From positions 1 to 64,000 of the forward strand of contig JABCPU010000183.1 of assembly GCA_016800925.1 (NCBI GenBank): a stretch of 64,000 nucleotides of DNA, in the 5' to 3' direction. This stretch comes from Suillus spraguei. Taxonomy: Eukaryota; Basidiomycota; Agaricomycetes; Boletales; Suillaceae. Shown one piece after another: positions 45,614-57,040 of this stretch. The translations under genes and the position numbers were made by a program. Position 1 is the stretch's first letter. Each line of letters starts with the position of its first letter. Below the pieces are notes generated by a model. That model searched no databases, was not told the DNA's origin, and saw only the letters and a program-made list of their open reading frames with translations.

Positions 45614-48600
45614 ACCGACTCCAACAACTACTGCCTTGACTATTATACATTCCACAGGAGTATTTATCCATAATGTGTGGTGGTGTCATTGCCCTGGATC
45701 CTCAGTCCATCAACAGCACCTGCATTTGCTTAAAGTGCAATTGTTTCCTGCCAGTACATCTCATCCTCGGACTGCCTTCACCTTTGATGTCCTGGATCAT
45801 TTTCTCATTGATGCCCTTGAATGCAAGACATCTGCTATGAGCTTCTTCCAAAAGCTCCGTCGGCTTACAAATAATGCTTTCCCAGACTCTGTGCCGGTCA
45901 GTTATTGTGTCTACAATATTGTCTATTTTTTATTTACTTGAGCTGTCCAATTGGCAGGATCAATACCGTGAATTAATGAGGGCATCTCGACAATGGAGGG
46001 ATTTGATGAACCAGAAATGATTTGGATTTGGGCATGATACTGAGGTAAAGCCAGAGACCAGTGATCTTGCTCTGTTTTGTGCAGCCTATCCACAGCCTGG
46101 GATCAATATGCCTGTTACTTGGCAGGACCATTATGAAAGGTAAGTAATATAATTGTATTTTGGACATCACAGGTTGTCTTCGATCTATATTCTATGGCTA
46201 GCTGGCTAGTCTTGTGTACTGGCCAGATGTCTCCTACATGCACACCATATGGGCCGGCCAGCATGTATATTCCATATCGGCCAGCCAGCCCTGGTATAAT
46301 GGACCCCAAGGCTGGCCGATTATATCTTGAGATTAATACAGTGCCGTTGACATTTTTCTAAACAGCTGGCTAGTCATGCAGAGATATGTAGTGGATGGCA
46401 ACTTCACTGCTCAGCACATGAATATGAAGCAACCACATCTTGATGTCACTCTATCTGATGGTCTGGGGTATATGGTAACAGATACTGTTTACCAGGCTCA
46501 TTTATCATCAGCCAAGGAGACCAAGGAGGTATGTTCAAGTTGGGCTTTTTGATTTGTCTTGACTAGATATATACACCAGAGGTCTTCTTGCAGCAATCAT
46601 TGTGCTGTTAATGCAGCAAACACAAATTGCAGTAATCTTCGAGCAACTGGAGTGGCTGCAACTGCTTGTGCGCGTCATGGATGTTTTGTTCCTCACACTG
46701 TGGTAGATTTTCAGAAGGGTGAACGGTATGTTCTATCTTTTATTTAACAAGTATATTCCTAAGTTCATGCACATTGCTAGTTATATGAATGTCGACTACT
46801 CAATCTGCAGTGCTATAAATTATCATTCCCACAATATCGAAACCTCCCTTATCATCTATGATATAGGGTGTCAGTGGTGTATTAATTTTGCAGATCATGT
46901 CAACAACTCTCCAGGATTGTCACTCCCTGAAAAAAGGCAGGTTCTGACAAGCATTGGGAAATTCCATCTCAGCGCACACAAACTTCCCTGCTTTGCAAGA
47001 TTTAGTCTTAACTTCATTGAAGGTGCTGGACAAGTGGATGGAGAAATTTTGGAGACTCTTTGGGTGCCTTTCAACAAAATATCACCCACTGGATGGTCAA
47101 CAAGCCAATATCATTGACAGGAAATATTAGATGATCACATGAGGGACTCAAATTGGAAAAATTGGTTGGAATTGGTGAGTAACCCTTTTGATATCACTGA
47201 TACATGATTGAATGTTTTCGTCAGTTAAGACTCTCTTAAAAAAGCATAAATGTGCTGTCAAGGGTGTCAGTGATATGAAGCTCCCTTTTGATGAGCTGAC
47301 ACATTCTTTGGACCCCCAAAAAATTGCTATGTGGGAAAAGGATGAGAAGATGGCAATGGAAGTTCAGGGAGAACATCTTGACATTTATTAATTGAAGATT
47401 GACAAAGGTAAATCCCCTGGTTTTTTTCATCAAAACATACCACTAATTCAAATCTGTGAAATCCTCAAGCCCCTACAATGGCTGAGATCCAATTAACATT
47501 AACTGAATCCGAGACTTCGGAAATAGAAGGGCCAGATCTGTTTCTTGGATTATTCAAGGTATTAATCTAGAAGACTCCCAGTACGTTATCTTCATATTTG
47601 GTAAACCAAATGATCACAACTCATATCAGAGATGGATTACAATCTGATATTCGTCAACTCCCATATGATGCCACTGCTACTCAAAAGGCTGCTCTTCAAG
47701 AGAAGCGGCTGAAACTAGCTGCTCAGATTACCAAATTTCATGAAATCGCAGATCAAATGATAGAGGGAATAGAATTGGATTGGGGTACAGTCCATGTTGA
47801 TGACCCTCTGTTTTGCATGGCAGAAGCTGATGAACAAGCCTGGGAGGTTTCAGATGAAGAAATTCCAGCAGAAGATATGGTCATCTCAATGCCATCATCA
47901 GTGACTCATGACCGTGCTGACATACTTGGTCCAGCCAAAATGTAGGAAGAAGAATTAGCCTTGAGAAAAGGTCAAGCTAATGATTTCCTGGAAAAGATCT
48001 GATTAGCTCTTGGCCAGAAGGCTGTCATCTATCGTCAATACTTTTGAAGTGCTGATTCTGTCTGGACTAGCACAAGGTCAAAGCAGGATGCTCAAAGGTG
48101 CAGCCTCAAAATCGAGAAGTTGGTCAGAAGCTATCAAAGGACAAGATCTGCTATGGAAAGGCTTGGTGTGGATCAACATGATCTGGAAAATATTTATCAA
48201 GAAATATTACCAGAACAGCTTACTGTCAACAAGGATGTGACTGAAGAGAATAGATTTGGACAAGGTTCTGACAAGCTGGCATGGTTTTTGAAGGTTGATG
48301 GTGCTCATAAGAGTCAACAACATGCTTGGATGGACAAATGTGAGTGCTGCTGTCTATCTGAAAAGGAAACCTAACAGTATGGTGCCAGTCTATAGGGTTA
48401 ACTGGTTAAAAGCAAAGGCCAGGTGGAGGAGGTGGGAAGAGGAGTTGACTTTAACAAGACATGAAATGCAGTGGACCATAAGTTAGTTTAATTTTCAGAA
48501 GGGCCAATGGATTTGACAGTCAATGGAGGCTATGGAGTCTGGTCATAAAGCCTATGCCCACAGACAAGTGCTGTTGTGGGAAATGTTTGCAGAGGATGCA

Positions 48601-48689
48601 GTGGACAAGTTTAAGGACCATATGTTGTAGTACAATGAATTTTTCTATATACTAGCTACATCATCAGAAATGAATGCAATATTTTTATA

Positions 48690-50060
48690 TGTGAATTTTA
48701 CACTATGTAGAATGACACTGGCCAGAAGGATTCTAAGACTGTAGGCATGGCCAGACTAAATCTGCATATAATAAGACTTATGCTGACCAATATTTCACTG
48801 CAGGATGTAGACTCCTTCCGGCCAGTTAGAGTGCAAAGCTTTGTGAACCGGCCAATATTTCTCTGCAGGACATGGACTTCCCCTTGGCCAGTCAAAGTGC
48901 AATGCTTTGTGGGCTGACCAGAATAATTCTGGATGTAATAGAGAGGATCTGGCTGGAGTGTGTCTATGGAATGTAGAATTACATCAGCCAGCCAGAGTCT
49001 CACATGAGATAATTGACTAACTTGGTCTCTAATACCACATATGTTAGTCAGTGTAGCAGCAAGTAAATTATTTACAACTGGCCAGCCAGCCATGGCTCTA
49101 CAATCCATAGAGATCAGCAGGCCAGGACATAATTTACTTACAACTGGCCAGCCAGCCATGGCTCTACATTCCATAGAGATCAGCCAGCCGGCAAGTAAAT
49201 TATTTACAACTGACCGGCCAGCCATGGCTCTACAATCCATAGAGATCAGCAGGCCAGGACATAATTTACTTACAACTGGCCAGCTAGCCATGACCCTACA
49301 TACCATAAATGTCAGTATAGAAAATATTAACCAATGACCAGCCATAGCTCTACAATCAATTGGTATCAGATAGGATCAGTAGGTTAGCATGCCCACTAAT
49401 GATTGGCCGGCCATGGCTCTACACTCTATAGGCATCAGCAGGCTGGGAAGTAAATTATTTACAACTGACTGGCCAGTCATGACCCTACATGCCATAAATA
49501 TTAATGGGCCAGCACAGATAATCTTCACCAATGATCAGCCAACCATGGCCAATGAATAGATATTAGCAAGCCAGCATACAAATTATCACTCAAAGACTGG
49601 CCAGCCATGGCCCTACACCCCATAAATATCAGCAGGCCAGCATGCAAATTATTCCCCAATGACCGGCCAGCCAGGGCCCCATGGGCCACATATTCTAATT
49701 TGGTTTCCTGGATTATTTAGCGTACTTACCAATGACCAGCTGGTCATGATCATATAGAAAATCATGTCCAGCCAGCTATGAATTTACATATATAATATGA
49801 ACATATAAGACTAGCTACTACTACTTTTAATTATTGTAATCCTAATGTTTATACTATATCCACATGGGCCAGCCACAATTCTACATGTTAAGGTATAAGC
49901 CCAACCACTATTGCTTTGAATCATGATAATCATACCTGGCCAGCCATGGACCCACATGGTGCAGATACTAGATGGCTGGTACCCCGGCTGGTGGCTGGCT
50001 GGCCATGATTCTACGAGGTTTTTGCATGTCCGGAGCCAGGGTTCTATGTGAAAAATGACT
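48690..50060. repeat. GGCCAGCC-rich repeat region
   Basis: Many copies of GGCCAGCCATGGCTCTACA and related phrases lie in AT-rich DNA. The style matches 11380-12420 and the KDZ intron at 46190-46330. No coding capacity or terminal repeats were recognised. Confidence 0.75.
49060..49330. repeat. Tandem repeat, about 61-bp unit with a 123-bp higher-order period
   Basis: AAATTATTTACAACTG and AATTTACTTACAACTG versions of the unit alternate, each followed by GGCCAGCCAGCCATGGCTCT and CCATAGAGATCAGC. Confidence 0.85.
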
Positions 50061-50968
50061 GAAGGGTCTGTTGTTATGCACTGCTTTAGTGTCAAAGCTC
50101 TTGAAAAGTTTGAATATTAATAGCAGTACAATTCAATATCTTCAAAAGCCTAGCAGGACTAACATAAGTGAGGTAGCGGCTCTCCATTGTAAAGGTCAGC
50201 TGCCACATCTTCATTAAGAATTGCTTTAAATTTCTTAACCAGTGTGAAAGACACTTGGGCGTCGGAAGGCCTTCTATCGTGTTCCAGTCTGGTGGCAATA
50301 TTACGCTAATTACATAGCCATACCTTGTTAGGTTACGTAACAAATGACGGAAAACGCAGAGGCTTCGCCAACCAGCCACCATTCACTTCTAGGCAGTGAT
50401 TGTACAATGTCACAACATTGCCGCAAATTCCAATATCATTATATATTCGATGTCCACTGCTAGTGCTACTTTTCATGATGAAGTCATGAGGTTTGTTATT
50501 GAAAAAATAAATCATAACAGATCAAATGCCCAACAACTTGGACACGATTACGCTATGACCCCTTGCTGGTGGTGACACGACAACGTCGCAATGTTGTCAC
50601 CATTTCCTCACTGTAGTGTAGATTTGTGTTGATCCATGTATATGTATCAGCAAGTCAAATTTGTAGGTATATAAATAGTTATATTTGACCGAAGCAGAAT
50701 TATATATTTCTACAGTTATCATGGCTACAATATCGTGGACTCATGAATTCACTGATGGCCTACGTGCCAGGATCAAAAGCAAACTGTTTCTTGCCACAGA
50801 AGTCGAATCCTTGCACCCACGATGACTCGGATCGCAACTACCTCACCATTACTTTTTCGAGGGGGATGTTTCATACGTGGCTAAGGTGCCCAACATTGTC
50901 ATCGCATTCGCTAGCACATGAGTATATAATGGACTAATATTGAATACTATATCACTTTCCAGCAAGCC
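50061..50968. other. Transition from repeats to host sequence
   Basis: Two overlapping minus-strand frames (50092-50382 and 50333-50515) contain LPPDWNTIEGLPTPKC but match nothing I recognise. TATATAA at 50923-50929 lies about 40 bp before the protease start codon. Confidence 0.4.
50923..50929 (+). promoter_or_regulatory. TATA box of the aspartic protease gene
   Basis: TATATAA lies 40 bp before the ATG at 50969. The short distance implies a brief leader. Confidence 0.5.
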
Positions 50969-52488
50969 ATGTTCCTAGCTACCTTGTTGACACAGGCTCT
51001 CCTGGCCTTGTCAATCACGGGATCGCCCGTTGAAGTTCGCAATTCCCCCATCACCATCCCCCTCACCAGGAGGCTGAACTTCTCAAATGGTACTATTAAC
51101 CTCTTGCAACACGATGAATCTCGTGTAGCAGCCTTTAGGAACTACAACGCACATGATCGAGGTGCTGATATTCCTGTGACATGCTGTTATTATGGTTACA
51201 CCATAGCAGTTGGCATTGGCAGCCCCCCCACAACCTGTCAGTTCAATACTGATAAAACATGCGTCTGCTGATGTATTATTGAAGACAACTTGCTTCTCGA
51301 CTCCGGCAGCTCGTTAACATGGATTAAAAATGAAGCATACGTGCAAACCCCCACCAGTGTCGACACTGGTCGGGCTGTCAAGGCACGATACGATGAGATG
51401 GATGATGGTGATGATGATTATGATGATGATGATGATAAACCCCACTTTAAAGGTATGACATACAACAAAATCATAAGCTGAAATTTTGAGTACGATTATC
51501 TATAGGAACTATTTGGAACGATACCGTTACTCTTGGTGGTGGGCTCACCGTCACCGAGTTCCCAATCGGTATTGCTGAGACTGTGGAGGGCTTTTATCCA
51601 GATGAATTCGGAATCCTTGGCATCGGGCCTGAAATCTTGTCATTCGACACCCTGATAAATGAACCGGATGAGACGATCCCGACTATCACTGACTACCTGT
51701 ACAACCAAGGCGAGATTGATGAACACATTATTGGTATCTTTTTACAGCCCATCACTACGGAATCAGACAGCCTTTCCGGAGAGGTCACCTTTGGTGGAAC
51801 TGACGATACCAAGTGCAATAGTGATGTTGTCTACACGTAAGCTACCTCAGCTCCTAGATCAATTCAGACTGATAGTAATTGTTTTGTTTCAGTCCTATCA
51901 CCACCGAGTTCCCCGCTAGTGTCTATTGGGGTATCAATCAGAGGATCACCTACGGCTCCAAGGAGATCTTGGGCACCAGTGCTGGTATCGTCGATACTGG
52001 CACTGTGATGCTTTACATTGCCTCCGGTGTGTATTTAGAGTGCAGCGTGTAATAATTGTCTAATCAGCGTTCGATAGATGGCTTTGATAGGTACAAGGCT
52101 GCGACCGGCGGTACTCACGATGAGGCCACTCGTCTTCTCAGTATTACCGTGGACCAGTACAATGCCCTACAGAGCTTGGACTTCCATATTGAGGGCGTAC
52201 GTCAATCAATTCTATCAGCCCTCTCACCCCCTTGTTCACCATTTTGCACAGAAAATCTTCAGTCTTACCGCTAACGCCCAGATCTGGCCTCGTTCCCTCA
52301 ACGACAAGATTGGTGGTAATCCCAATGGCATATATCTCATCGTTAAAAAAAGTGGCTCGTACTCTGGCCGAGGGGATGACTTTATTGTTGGCTTCACATT
52401 TCTCTCGCGTTTCTACACTGTGTTCGATCACTCCGACTCCCGCGTCGGGTTTGCCACAACCTCGTTCACTGATGCCACCACTAACTAA
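50969..52488 (+). CDS. Pepsin-family (A1) aspartic protease
   Basis: Six exons (50969-51236, 51285-51452, 51506-51836, 51893-52026, 52078-52196, 52252-52488) give 1,257 nt and 418 residues with no interruption. A hydrophobic signal peptide (MFLATLLTQALLALS) points to secretion. The two catalytic Asp motifs are LLLDSGSSLTWI, formed across the first intron, and IVDTGTVMLYIAS. The pepsin block YYGYTIAVGIGSPP precedes the first. A run of Asp/Gly (about residues 122-138) follows the first lobe motif. The C-terminus (FYTVFDHSDSRVGFA) is the conserved end of the fold. Family members cleave proteins at acid pH. The start is supported by the signal peptide and a TATA box upstream. Confidence 0.93.
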
Positions 52489-53321
52489 TATGGAATTGCC
52501 AAAGTATACGAAGGATCAGTTTTCAGATGCAAAGCAGCATACATATTTGTACAATGTAATCCTCACGCGCTACTCTGCATATATGCACCCTAATACACCG
52601 CCTCTGCATACTTCAATCTGTGCATTACACCTTAACTCGGAATCCATCCATTGCATTTACTTTTCGGATCATATTACTAGAGCGACGACCAGCCTGAGTA
52701 TGATCATTCTTCTGAGTGAGCACATTATCAACTGTTCAACGTTAACTTGGAGCCCAGAGACTCGGACACTTGTCCATTCATGTTGTTTTACTTACACTTC
52801 TTCACGTTCAGTCCGTGTTCTCAATATTGGACCAGGAAAATTATGATGCTTCAAAAGGGACTTTGATACAGTGCACGATACACAACGTCAAGTGCGTGAT
52901 ACACCAGCTACTAGCTATTTCACAATATCGAAGCATACTCTAATTTTTATGGAAGCCCGGACGCACTCGTGCTCTGTTACTAAGCTAATGCACCATGCGT
53001 TGTGGTTAAGCCAATGTGCATTACTGGACCATCGATAGTAGGTCTCTGCTTGCAATATTCTTCTTGATCGCGAGTAGACCCTAAATTGAAAATCACTGTA
53101 GATATTCTGTGCAGTGGTCCTCTGGTCCTCAGATCAGCGTCGTTGTAGACACGTCCACAGATATCAATTCATCCAATATGCAATTGCCTATGTAAGGCCG
53201 AAGAGAAACTACATAAAACCTGCGGCAACCTCATGACGCACAATATAATTTGTGTTTCGAACATGTCCGAAGGTACGACTCGCCATGGAATAAATATTAA
53301 TGTTGCAACAACAATTTGGGA
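52489..53321. other. Intergenic, no gene seen
   Basis: Downstream region of the protease gene. The longest frames lack motifs and overlap its 3' end. Confidence 0.5.
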
Positions 53322-53730
53322 GCTAAGACCAGTTAAGATGGACTTCTAAGGAAACCATCCAGGAGTGGATTCCGAACAAAAAAAAAACGTTGTCACCGGC
53401 AGGTTTCGAACCTACACAGTCCAATAGAAACAGATTTTGATTCTGTTGTGACGACCACCTGTCTAAGACCAGTTGCGGTGAACTTCTGAAGAATCCACCC
53501 ATGACTGAATGTCAAGGTGTGTTCCGATAGAAAACAACCTCATCGTCGGCAGGTTTCGAGCCTGCAGTCCAGGAGAAACAGATTTTGATTCTGTTGTGGC
53601 AACCACCTGGCTAAGACCAGCTACCATGAATTTCTAAAAAAACCATCTATGAAAGAATGCCAAAGTGTGTTCCAATAGAAAAAAATTGTAGTTCAGCAAG
53701 TTCTGAACCTGCACACACTGGCCAGACTAA
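53322..53730. repeat. Three ~145-bp repeats with tRNA-like segments
   Basis: Copies begin with (G/C)CTAAGACCAG at about 53322, 53464 and 53611. On the minus strand each of the first two contains a tRNA-like order: GGTGGT as in a D-loop, stem-loop ACAGA-ATCAAAA-TCTGT (anticodon position CAA), then GGTTCGAAACC or GGCTCGAAACC as in a T-arm. The acceptor stem does not pair, so these are tRNA-like repeats or pseudogenes and not functional tRNAs. Confidence 0.5.
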
Positions 53731-55262
53731 AGTCTTTAACTTTTCTACTTACTTGACGACTCGCGAGATTTCTTGAGTTGAATACTTATGGGGCCCTCGA
53801 TTGACACGGCGCGAAAAAAAGATGACATGGACAATGAAGGTCGAGTCTGAATGTCCAAGAGACAATAAAATTACCCTGACGAGGGACAAAGACTGAGATA
53901 ATTATAATTTACCATCATTAGCGGCATGTTCAACATGATTGACATTACCGCTAAGTATACATGGAGTTTCTAAAAACACAGAAGGAAATGAGCAGATACT
54001 AAAAAACGCGGATAATAAGACACTGTCGCCGGCTCGAACAACAAGATCTTTCGTAGTGTTAATACCTTTGAATTTTTGCACCTTCCAAGTTCTGTTTTCG
54101 GTTTTTTTGAAATGCATCGCCTGGGTTCGTGGTGGTGGTTCGGATTTCAGCGAGTTTCAGTCATGGAACAAGCGCCTCTGCCTGTGTCAAGATGGAGGGT
54201 GAGAAACCGCACGGCTTAACTGCATTACCTACGTACCGGGTGTCTATCATATCCAGTTCAAAGCCAGAACTCAAGGCAGATTTGGGAGGATGTTTGCATC
54301 TAATAAATCCCTTCTCCAACTAATCGTGGGAGAAGGGGACTCGGGAAACCACGTGAAACAATCCTCAAGTCCTCCTGGTTCCCGCCTTTGCACTCTCCCT
54401 TCCCGGGCCCATAGCTCGTATAGCAAAGAAAACCTTGCCACCCTGTCAGTTTATACAGGCAACTGTTGAATTAGTTGTGGCTACACTCACCTAGTAATAA
54501 AAGGGTTATGATTACTCCCTTGCGACACCTCCCCTTTCAGCTCCTCCAATTGAGTCATAACAACAAGTTCCTCTTTCCTCGCCTGGGTACAATATGTCGT
54601 CAGAGTGCTTGTTGGTGGATACCATGTCCTGAAACATATACTCAACTCGATTTGATAAAAATAGCCCTTGCACACCTTGTGCCTTCAATTAATGAAGTCC
54701 TAAATAGACTCGGAGGTGCAAGGAAAGAAACGGAAGAAAATTAGCCGGACTCAGAGAGGGACTCCATGTGACACAGTGGAATTGGTAAAGAGCTGAAGAC
54801 CGCGCTTGCCATTTCGCAAAGGCAAGCATAGTACACACCAGAGTCCAGGCCGCAGACTGAAGGAGAGAATTCGGCACGTGGACGTAGACGCCAGAAATAT
54901 AAGACTTCAGGGCCAATTCAGTACTAGCCTGCCCTCGCCTCGACATGGGGTTGTCAAGTTCTGAAACAAGCTTGTTCATAACTGCATGAGCTTAGAGCTA
55001 GGCTTTAGTACGCAGCTTGCTCATCGCGGTGGCAAACCATGGGACCGGGATTACTCGGGATGATCAATCAATGACGCGGTGCTGCCCGTATCGTTCCGAA
55101 CGTGACCGTGGCCGTTCATTAATTCCTCAAGTCTCCACGCCGGGACGGCTCGTGAGCGTCAGTCGCCAAATATAAGAACTGCAGGGTTGGTACTTTACTG
55201 TTCTACAAGCCACCGTCGTGAAGTGCAAAGTTTAGAGTTTCACCTGTCACACTGAAACAGTA
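53731..55262. other. Intergenic, no gene supported
   Basis: Several 60-96 codon frames on both strands lack motifs, splice support or similarity that I recognise. Confidence 0.5.
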
Positions 55263-56097
55263 ATGAAGATCGTTACCCAGGAAGAAATCGACGGTCACAC
55301 CAATGCTACAATCCGCGGTGGAATAGAAGGCACACTATTGGGCATAGCTGTCGCTATCCCCGGTTCACTGTATCTCAACCGCCGATGGGCATTCTACCGA
55401 GCACTTCCTCTGCCTTTAAAGGCCTTGGGTCCCGTCATGATAATCGCGCCTTGCTTTTCTATCCAGGCTGAAAGGCGTGGTCTAGAGTTTGATCGTGCAC
55501 ACTGGTGAGTCCCAATTACCGAACCAAATATTGGTTTCTAACGCCTCGCAGGACTGGCGTAGGCAAATTGAGACTAGACAGAGAAGCAGAAGAGGAACAA
55601 GTACGATGGGAGGCTCTGACAACAAAAGAAAAAATTGGAGACTGGGCAACACGACACCAGTACAGTATTATTGTTGGAAGCTGGATTCTATCAGTGGCAG
55701 TTGCTGGTGGCATTATCTCTAGAGATAGGTCTGTGGCTTTGCTTACGTCGATGGCTCTTCTACGTTTCTGATACAGATATGTGCAGACACCAGACGTTAC
55801 CTCAAAAGGTCGTTCAAGTGCGTATGTGGGCACAAGGCTTGACTATTGGCGTCTTGATCGCTGCTGGCATGCTCACGCACAATCAGCGCCAGGCCGCCCT
55901 TCTGCACGTGAGTTCCGAGCTTCATGTACCACTTGGTTTAGATACTAATTTCTTCCAGCGGCCGACTGACCATTCATGGCAAGCCTTGGTTCGTGTAATT
56001 ACCTTATTGCCGACCCACAATACTCATCGTCCTTCTATAGCTTGCAGAGCAAGCAAGGGAGAAGGAGGAGAAAGCAAAGGCGCATTTGAGCGCTTGA
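55263..56097 (+). CDS. RCF2: Respiratory supercomplex factor 2 (HIG1-domain) homologue
   Basis: Five exons (55263-55504, 55552-55728, 55787-55907, 55959-55988, 56041-56097) give 627 nt and 208 residues. The N-terminus MKIVTQEEIDGHTNATIRGG resembles yeast Rcf2 (MKILTQDEIEAH...). Two membrane segments lie near residues 23-40 and 52-66. The C-terminal HIG1 domain has SIIVGSWILSVAVAGGI, LPQKVVQVRMWAQGLTIG and VLIAAGMLT, followed by a charged helix. Rcf2 acts in the mitochondrial inner membrane and associates with cytochrome oxidase and bc1-oxidase supercomplexes. Phases agree at all four introns, including a 30-nt exon. Confidence 0.9.
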
Positions 56098-57040
56098 AAT
56101 CTCTCCTGCCCTCAGTGGAGTGCTTGCACTTGTTACGCACCCATAGACAGATACACTCGTCTCATAATCATGTTACCTTGAACCAAGGTTTCTGGAGTGC
56201 ACAATTGCTTCATTCTTCGTCCCTTGGGGTCAATAGTTGCGAGTTGGAGATACGCGCTCAGCGGATACTTCAAAGTTTGAACTCTATATTTCACATGTGG
56301 TTCAAACGTGATATATATGCAGCTTCTTGTGGGTTTGCTAGTTCAAATGTTCTGTAACGCTATTTCACACTCAATTGTGACCGTGGATAATAGTATCATG
56401 CGCATAGGTTTCTTTGGCGGGCCAAATATACTTAATCCTGAGCGTTGGTGCGCGTAGTTTCGCTTGAGATGTAGGATCTACAGGCCCCCAGTAATGCTGA
56501 GGTGTGTATGTTCTATGTTATTTGCTTGAAATTTAACACAGGTCCGTACTGCGAAGATGCGGTGTTGCCGCGCTCCTGGTGAGTCAATATTGGACCTATG
56601 AAATATGACTTCAGTATAACACCAACTTTCTGAATGCCTTTACGGCACGATGTAGCTTATATATATGCTTGTTATGTGCTGGCAAAATGTCACACATCGT
56701 GGTGAGTGCGGTTTCTCGCGTCGACCGGCCGGGGTTCAACATACTACCCTATCTGATGGCGTAGCGCTTAGACTCCAACGTGTACATCTCACGCTGTCCA
56801 CCCAAACGACCTGTCAAACAGACAGGTTGTCGCGGTGGTATTGTGGCAGCAAGAAACGGATCAGGGACTACGTTCAAGTCCCGTATGACAGTGACTACAT
56901 AGCATCAATATAAAAGCAATGAAACGCGAGCATCTAAACTGATTGTCCTTGAAAGTCTGAGTCGTGTGGGTAAATAACGTCAAAGGTGTGAGTGTCATTA
57001 TTTCGTTCGTGTTCCTGCAAAAGCTCTCATGCTACCGCAC
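56098..57040. other. Intergenic, no gene seen
   Basis: 3' region of RCF2 running toward the convergent monooxygenase gene. It contains a hairpin around CGACCTGTC (about 56808) but no gene. Confidence 0.5.

Larger units (their letters stand above)
37206..48630 (+). pseudogene. KDZ transposase with CxC2 cysteine cluster, interrupted and decayed
   Basis: The N-terminal exon (37330-37990) encodes a CxC2-type cluster (CESCQS, CLTCSG...WCHTYVLKAHQSSPFH, LGYIWYMGHGGQPCP). After the retrotransposon (37991-45613) the domain resumes at 45614 (HSTGVFIHNVWWCHC, FPASTSHPRTAFTF). Later exons carry SNHCAVNAANTN, ATACARHGCFVPHTVVDF, IIYDIGCQWCINFADH, IGKFHLSAHK and DDHMRDSNW, signatures of Kyakuja-Dileera-Zisupton transposases, and the C-terminal part ends at 48630. 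Stops at 46018 (W to TGA), 47115 (expected R to TGA), 47389 (TAA), 47943 (TAG) and about 48000 (TGA), plus a frameshift near 47545, show it is dead. The intron 46139-46364 holds GGCCAGCC repeats. Confidence 0.9.

Noticed and set aside
46895..47089. Minus-strand frame in the KDZ gene
   Set aside because: It is the antisense of the KFHLSAHK-containing exon.
55635..56357. 240-codon plus-strand frame over the RCF2 locus
   Set aside because: It reads through introns; the five-exon model matches Rcf2 along its length and keeps phase.
56640..56900. Possible tRNA near GTTCAAGTCCC
   Set aside because: The hairpin has a 9-base loop and no matching D, anticodon and acceptor arms could be drawn.
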